NCBI RefSeq assembly: GCF_013522825.1
Contig: NZ_JAAMQZ010000020.1
Span: forward strand, 22,352-86,351
Source: Stutzerimonas stutzeri
GTDB lineage: Bacteria; Pseudomonadota; Gammaproteobacteria; Pseudomonadales; Pseudomonadaceae
DNA: 64,000 bases
Reading direction: 5' to 3'
Positions 60,226 to 64,000 of this stretch are shown in pieces; the stretch's first letter is position 1, and every line of letters starts with the position of its first letter. A model generated the notes under the pieces. The model was given only the letters and a program-made list of their open reading frames with translations, had not been told where the DNA came from and did not search any database. Made by a program: the position numbers and the translations under genes.

Positions 60226-60261
60226 TGCGCAAATGCCGGTCGGCAATTCACGCCGGCAATA

Positions 60262-60296
60262 CGAAAAGGCCGAAAACTATGTTTTCGGCCTTTTCG
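60262..60296 (+). terminator. Rho-independent terminator of the porin gene
   Basis: Perfect 16-bp stem CGAAAAGGCCGAAAAC with TAT loop (60262-60277, 60281-60296), ending in TTTTCG, 36 bp after the porin stop. Confidence 0.9.
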
Positions 60297-60315
60297 CAGG
60301 TATCCACCTAATTCA

Positions 60316-60371
60316 CCGGCGCCGCCCTGGTGCTCGCCGGGGGGAATGCATGCCGCGAGGGTGCCAGGTGA
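60316..60371 (+). pseudogene. Remnant copy of the DMT transporter 3' end
   Basis: CCGGCGCCGCCCTGGTGCT and the following bases repeat 58518-58570, the last codons of the EamA gene at 57698, with about five substitutions and two small insertions that break the frame. Nothing else of the gene is recognisable here. It marks a past duplication or rearrangement next to the porin terminator. Confidence 0.7.
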
Positions 60372-60459
60372 ACGTGCTCGTCATGGGCGCGGAGCTCCGG
60401 GCGTAGATCCATCCTTGCGAGGGCACGAGAGCACATGACCATTGCTAAGCAGTGTTGTC

Positions 60460-60610
60460 TGTAGCCGTGGGGCATCAAATTCAGCTGTTACTGGCTGATT
60501 TGATTCTTACGGGCTACAAAATTCCTGGTGCGTGACGCCATTCATGACGATTGATGCACGCAAATTCCGATGTATTTCTTGTAAGAATGTATCTCGCGGG
60601 CTACATTTTT
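60460..60610. promoter_or_regulatory. Candidate operator region of hipBA
   Basis: Lower-GC stretch before hipB. GGCTACA boxes occur at 60511-60519 region (CGGGCTACAAAATT, 60510-60523), at 60597-60610 (CGGGCTACATTTTT) and, inverted, at 60460-60466 (TGTAGCC). Between them TTCTTGTAAGAA (60576-60587) is a near-perfect palindrome. HipB-type proteins bind several sites in their own promoter, so these are candidates for autoregulation; binding is inferred. Confidence 0.45.
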
Positions 60611-60646
60611 AGCCTATCAGTGAATATTTGACGCCCAGGAGACACA

Positions 60647-60910
60647 GTGACCACACTAGCTGACGTCGCGGACTGGCTGCGTAACGTGCGCCGGGAAGCA
60701 GGCCTGAGCCAGGAAGCGCTGGCACAACGCGCCGGAGTTTCCCGCACAACGGTTGCCCGCATGGAGACGCTTGCCAAAGGCGATATGAGCGTTTCCGCAT
60801 TGCTGCACCTGCTGGAAGCCGCAGGTTACGACCTCAAGCCCGTCAAGCAGGGCCACGTCAGAACCCTTGAGGACATCCTGGCCGAGCAACGGCGGGGTGA
60901 CAGCGTATGA
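60647..60910 (+). CDS. hipB: HipB-type antitoxin, XRE-family DNA-binding protein
   Basis: 87 residues from a GTG at 60647 (CAGGAG 6 bases upstream). HTH of the Xre/Cro type: VRREAGLSQEALAQRAGVSRTTVARME. The remaining part (AAGYDLKPVKQGHVRTLEDIL) is the dimer/toxin contact tail. It overlaps hipA by 4 bases (ATGA). It should neutralise HipA and repress the pair by binding upstream sites. Confidence 0.9.
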   Translation: MTTLADVADWLRNVRREAGLSQEALAQRAGVSRTTVARMETLAKGDMSVSALLHLLEAAGYDLKPVKQGHVRTLEDILAEQRRGDSV

Positions 60911-62253
60911 AACTCGACGTGCATGTATGCGCTAGGACGGTCGCCAAGCTCTACCGGGAGCGTGATGAGTATGTCCTGAGCTATCTGCCTGGCACCGATC
61001 CCGCCGATTTTGTCAGCCTGACCATGCCGGTACGCGAGCAGCCGTGGTGCTGGCCACGTGATCTGCACCCTTTCTTTCGCCAGAATTTGCCCGAAGGCTA
61101 TCTTCTGAGCATCATCCGCGAAGAATTTGGAGCGCTGCTCGATGGCACGGATCTCTCCTTGTTGGCGGTAGTCGGCGGGATGGGGATTGGGCGCGTCACC
61201 GTCACTCCTGAAGGCGGGACGCCTGGGGGCGACATGGAAGCGCTGCAAATCGAGTCGTTGCTCAAAGCCGAAAACACCACGGCGCATTTCGCCAGCCTGG
61301 TGCGTCGATATGCCCGAGCATCCATTTCCGGCATGGTGCCCAAGTTCATTGCGCCGCAAGAGGATATGGACGCGCCAGCGCATGCTGTGGGCAAACCCAC
61401 ATTGCGTACCAGCCGCCATATCATCAAAGGCTCGGACGACAGTACGCCTTATCTCGGGTTCAACGAGTTCTATACCATGCGGGTGCTGGAACGCTTGAAC
61501 GTCGTGCCAGTGGCCAGGACGCGGATGTCGGAGGACGGGCGCGTCCTGGTCGTGGATCGTTTCGACGTGGATGCGCAGGGCATTGTCACGCATGGGGTCG
61601 AAGATGCCTGCGGCTTGCTGGGACTGCCGCCCCACGAGAAATACGCAACGACGACCGAGCGTGTGTTGAATGCCACGCGTGTCTACATACCTGCCGCAGC
61701 CATGCGAACCCAACTGGAGCAGTTCGGCTGGCATCTGCTGACCAACTATGTGGTGCGCAATGCCGACTGCCATGCCAAGAACATCGCGCTGCATTACACC
61801 AGCCTGAAGGACGTGGCCTATACACCGGTCTATGACGTTGTGACTACACAGGCGTATCCACGCTATGCAGGCAATCCGCCGGGCTTGTCCGTGGATGGAC
61901 GGCAAACCTGGGCGGTGGGGAAAACCTTGGAGCGGTTCTTCAAGGCAAGGCTGGGTATTGCCACGAGGCAGTATGCGCAGATGGTGGAGCGGCTGTGCGA
62001 ATCGGCGGTGGAGGTTGGCCAAGAAGTGATAGAGGCGGCCCGCAATGAGCCGCGCTGGCATACCGTAGCCAAGCAGATGGTGCATGCCTGGAATGATGGG
62101 ATGGCTTCCTTGCGGAGCCCCAAGAACTTCGTTGCTTTCAGAGGTCTGGATGAAGCGATTGCTCAGGCGGGGTTTTCGGAGCCCGATGGGCCGGAAAGTG
62201 GCCGAGAGGTGATCGGGCGGTCTGAGTTGTTGGGTAGGCCGCGTAGGCGGTAA
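60907..62253 (+). CDS. hipA: HipA-type serine/threonine kinase toxin
   Basis: 448 residues. N-subdomain with LPEGYLLSIIREEFG and GGMGIGRVTV; the ATP-loop region ASISGMVPKFIA; kinase core with catalytic Asp in NYVVRNADCHAKNIAL and metal-binding Asp in YTPVYDVVTT. HipA kinases phosphorylate aminoacyl-tRNA synthetases or other targets and stop growth. The catalytic residues are intact. The pair sits inside the catabolic cluster without metabolic relation to it and has the look of a later insertion. Confidence 0.92.
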   Translation: MKLDVHVCARTVAKLYRERDEYVLSYLPGTDPADFVSLTMPVREQPWCWPRDLHPFFRQNLPEGYLLSIIREEFGALLDGTDLSLLAVVGGMGIGRVTVTPEGGTPGGDMEALQIESLLKAENTTAHFASLVRRYARASISGMVPKFIAPQEDMDAPAHAVGKPTLRTSRHIIKGSDDSTPYLGFNEFYTMRVLERLNVVPVARTRMSEDGRVLVVDRFDVDAQGIVTHGVEDACGLLGLPPHEKYATTTERVLNATRVYIPAAAMRTQLEQFGWHLLTNYVVRNADCHAKNIALHYTSLKDVAYTPVYDVVTTQAYPRYAGNPPGLSVDGRQTWAVGKTLERFFKARLGIATRQYAQMVERLCESAVEVGQEVIEAARNEPRWHTVAKQMVHAWNDGMASLRSPKNFVAFRGLDEAIAQAGFSEPDGPESGREVIGRSELLGRPRRR

Positions 62254-62304
62254 GTTGCCTTTCAGGGTTTTGCTGAGTGTCTGTGCTCAGGTTTGAGTCA
62301 ATTC

Positions 62305-62339
62305 GAGCGAGAGGCGTCGGGTCGGATTCGCTCTCGCTC
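62305..62339. terminator. Hairpin between convergent hipA and cyclodeaminase genes
   Basis: GAGCGAGAG / CTCTCGCTC 9-bp stem (62305-62313 with 62331-62339) with a 17-nt loop. No clear T-tract, so termination strength is uncertain. Confidence 0.35.
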
Positions 62340-62350
62340 TCTTGCGGCGC

Positions 62351-63280
62351 TCAAGCCCTCAGCCTGGCGAGCACATATTGCGCCACGATCAGATCCAGGT
62401 GGGCTCCGCCGGCATTCTTGTACAGTGTCCTGTCCGTGGCCGTGCGGGAGAATGCGCTGACCTGGCAGAGGTCGTACAGGTCGCCCTCAATCTGCTCTGG
62501 CGTGATGACCCCGGCTTGCAGCGGCGCCTGGATGTCCCCGCTGCTGGCGGCAGTGTCGCGGTCGTCGACGAAGATCCGCGCGCCCCTCGCCACCTCGTCG
62601 TCCGCCTCGCGCATGTCGGGGCGGAAGCCACCGACCAGGTCGACGTGGCAGCCAGGCCGCACGAGCGCCCCGCGCACCAGGGGCGTGGCGCTGCTGGTGG
62701 CGCAGGCGATGATGTCGGCACGGACCACGGCGGCGTCGAGGTCGTCGACGATGCTCACCTCGACGCCACTGCGCCGCAGGGCCTCGCGGGTGTCGGTCAG
62801 CTTCGCTGGCGTGCGGTTCCACAACAGGACTTCGCGGATGGCCGGGCGGATATGCAGATAGGCATCGACCAGCGCCCGGGCCACCGGCCCCGCGCCCAAT
62901 ACGAGAAGAACGGCACTGTCCTCGCGGCTCAGGCGCTGCGCGGCGAGGGCGGAGTCCGCGGCGGTTTTCCAGCGGGTGATTTCCGGCCCGTCGAGGGCCG
63001 CGACGATGGCCTTGGACTGTTCGTCGATGACCAGGAACAGCGCCTGTTCCGTGGGCAACGGCGGGTTGGCGGAGCCATTGGCCGGGCAGATGGAGCAGAC
63101 CTTGAGGCCCGCGCCCAGCCCGGGCAGAACCACCCCGCGGCTGAACAGGCCATAGCGCTCGTCGCCGACGAAAAAGCTGTCGCCCGCCGGGCGCGCGCCC
63201 AGGTGGGCCTGACGCAGCGCCTCCAGCACGCCGCCCCAGTCCAGTACCGCGGCGATTTTCTGGGCTGAAATGACTTGCAT
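62351..63280 (-). CDS. Ornithine cyclodeaminase / mu-crystallin family protein
   Basis: 309 residues from the ATG at 63280 (AGGAG 6-9 bases upstream). NAD-binding domain with LVLGAGPVARALVDAYL, family segments ITRWKTAADSALAAQRLS, IIACATSSATPLVRG and the catalytic-type Asp in HVDLVGGFRPDMREAD. Members deaminate ornithine to proline or reduce cyclic imines and keto acids with amines. Near the amine oxidase and ALDH genes it may interconvert an imine. It is on the opposite strand, downstream of the truncated GlpD-like gene. Confidence 0.9.
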   Translation of the reverse strand: MQVISAQKIAAVLDWGGVLEALRQAHLGARPAGDSFFVGDERYGLFSRGVVLPGLGAGLKVCSICPANGSANPPLPTEQALFLVIDEQSKAIVAALDGPEITRWKTAADSALAAQRLSREDSAVLLVLGAGPVARALVDAYLHIRPAIREVLLWNRTPAKLTDTREALRRSGVEVSIVDDLDAAVVRADIIACATSSATPLVRGALVRPGCHVDLVGGFRPDMREADDEVARGARIFVDDRDTAASSGDIQAPLQAGVITPEQIEGDLYDLCQVSAFSRTATDRTLYKNAGGAHLDLIVAQYVLARLRA

Positions 63281-63373
63281 CGCGTTCTCCTCTTTTTGAG
63301 GGCATCGTGGCAGTGAAAAGGGGGAGGGGGCTGCAGGTCGTGAAAACTGCACCCCGGTGCCCTTGGTGAGAAG

Positions 63374-63875
63374 TCAGGGCTTGCGATAGACCCTGTCCGT
63401 ATCCTCTGCAAAACTTTGCAGTTCCTGCTGCCGGCGTGCTTCAGACCAACCCAGCGCCGTAGCTGCAATTCGCGAAAGTTGCTGCGCCCTGTCACGCCCC
63501 AGCGTAGAGGGATTCAGGCCGCCCGGCAGCCGGCGCCGGATCAGGTCAGTCAGATGCACCACGTGTTCCTTTTGTGCGACGCGTGCAATGTCTTCGTCAC
63601 TGCGGATATCGTGTGGACCAATGAGCATGCCCTGAGGTGGAGCGTCACGCTTGCCCAGGTGTTTTTCCACCGCTCGTGCCGCCAGTCTCCCGGCATGGCG
63701 GTGCATCATGATGTACGACCCCGTCACGGTCACCAATCCGGGCATGTCGGGATTTTCGATGGCGCGAACAGGCAGGCTGACCGTTTCGCCGTCCAGTGTG
63801 GACATGGGCCGTACACCGCACCAGCAATGTTGAACATCCTGACGCGTCAGCTCCAACTGGGGAAACAGCCGATTA
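63374..63875 (-). pseudogene. FAD-dependent glycerol-3-phosphate dehydrogenase-like protein, truncated by an IS
   Basis: About 165 C-terminal residues remain: GVRPMSTLDGETVSLPVRAI, a GSYIMMHRHAGRLAARAVEKH stretch equivalent to the end of the FAD domain, and the C-terminal helical domain (HVVHLTDLIRRRLPGGL ... IAATALGWSEARRQ) seen in GlpD-type enzymes. The 5' part is missing; the reading frame runs into insertion-sequence DNA at about 63875. It lay upstream of the cyclodeaminase gene on the same strand, and both may have been one unit. Confidence 0.75.
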
Positions 63876-64000
63876 GGGCGTGTTAACACATCTTCAGTCC
63901 GTCAACTATTAGCGCGAAGTTGATGAATCCGATGAACATCACATCAAGCTTCTCGAAGCGAGAGAATATACGCCGAAACCCCTTCAAGCGCCGGAATAGA
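63876..64000 (-). mobile_element. End of an IS5-type insertion sequence (transposase C-terminus)
   Basis: The minus strand encodes the last 38 residues of a transposase, FRRLKGFRRIFSRFEK, then LDVMFIGFINFALIVDG and LKMC, with the stop at 63883-63885. The RRLKGFRRI-S-R-EKL pattern is that of IS5-family DDE transposases. The end of the element reads GGGCGTGTTAACAC at about 63876-63889. The bases CTAA at the junction would fit the YTAR target of this family. The rest is beyond the window. Confidence 0.75.

Noticed and set aside
58894..60246. 450-codon minus-strand frame opposite the porin gene
   Set aside because: Composition (Val/Ala/Gly-rich) and lack of motifs mark it as an antisense shadow; the plus-strand OprD protein is complete with signal peptide and terminator.

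Overview
The window reads as chromosomal DNA of a GC-rich gammaproteobacterium, almost certainly a Pseudomonas. The order mltD / gloB / methyltransferase / rnhA / dnaQ / Lys-Arg decarboxylase / crotonase / fimL / nudC ... sohB ... cysI ... metH / cti is the order I recall from the PA1812-PA1846 part of P. aeruginosa. The block glgA-treZ-malQ-treY-DUF2934-glgX matches PA2165-PA2160. FimL, an OprD-type porin, DUF1652 and cis/trans fatty acid isomerase also point to Pseudomonas. These locus comparisons are from memory and were not searched.

Region 1 (1-37.4 kb) is mostly conserved core. It holds a cut-off peptide-binding protein, the lipoprotein MltD, glyoxalase II divergent from a methyltransferase-rnhA-dnaQ run, a PLP decarboxylase, a dienoyl-CoA-isomerase-like crotonase, fimL-nudC, and a TSUP permease. 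A lipid-flavoured group follows (SDR, ACAD10-type phosphotransferase, SCP2 protein, histidine phosphatase, AcuI-type reductase). Then come alkB beside a decayed ada, sohB, the sulfite reductase operon (cysI-DUF934), small membrane proteins, a periplasmic retropepsin-like protein, a leucine-rich-repeat/protein-kinase fusion, an RlmN-like radical SAM enzyme, two exporters, metH and cti. Small repeats sit in the intergenic gaps: a palindromic repeat of about 60 bp in three copies, a shorter GGATTACGCCTTCGGC-type repeat, and a 147-bp MITE-like element.

Region 2 (37.5-48.2 kb) is one tightly packed minus-strand operon for glycogen and trehalose: glgA, treZ, malQ, treY, a DUF2934 protein with a basic tail, and glgX. 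Several of its stop and start codons overlap. It would convert glucan chains to trehalose (TreY then TreZ), with GlgX and MalQ trimming and reshaping the glucan. Branching enzyme and phosphorylase are not in the window.

Region 3 (48.4-50.3 kb) has small stress-type genes: a PncC-type amidase, a DUF892 ferritin-like protein, DUF1652, and a small secreted protein.

Region 4 (50.3-64 kb) is accessory and the most interesting part. A GlxA-type AraC regulator is divergent from a run encoding an FAD amine/amino-acid oxidase, a D-2-hydroxyacid dehydrogenase, an aldehyde dehydrogenase, a dCache chemoreceptor carrying the amino-acid-binding residue pattern, a DMT-family transporter and an OprD-like porin. 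An ornithine-cyclodeaminase-family enzyme and a truncated GlpD-like FAD enzyme lie beyond it. Together they look like an uncharacterised system to sense, take up and oxidise an amino acid or amine. The cluster is interrupted by a hipBA toxin-antitoxin pair and a decayed copy of the DMT gene's 3' end, and it is cut at the right edge by an IS5-type insertion sequence. No tRNA, rRNA, CRISPR array or prophage was seen.
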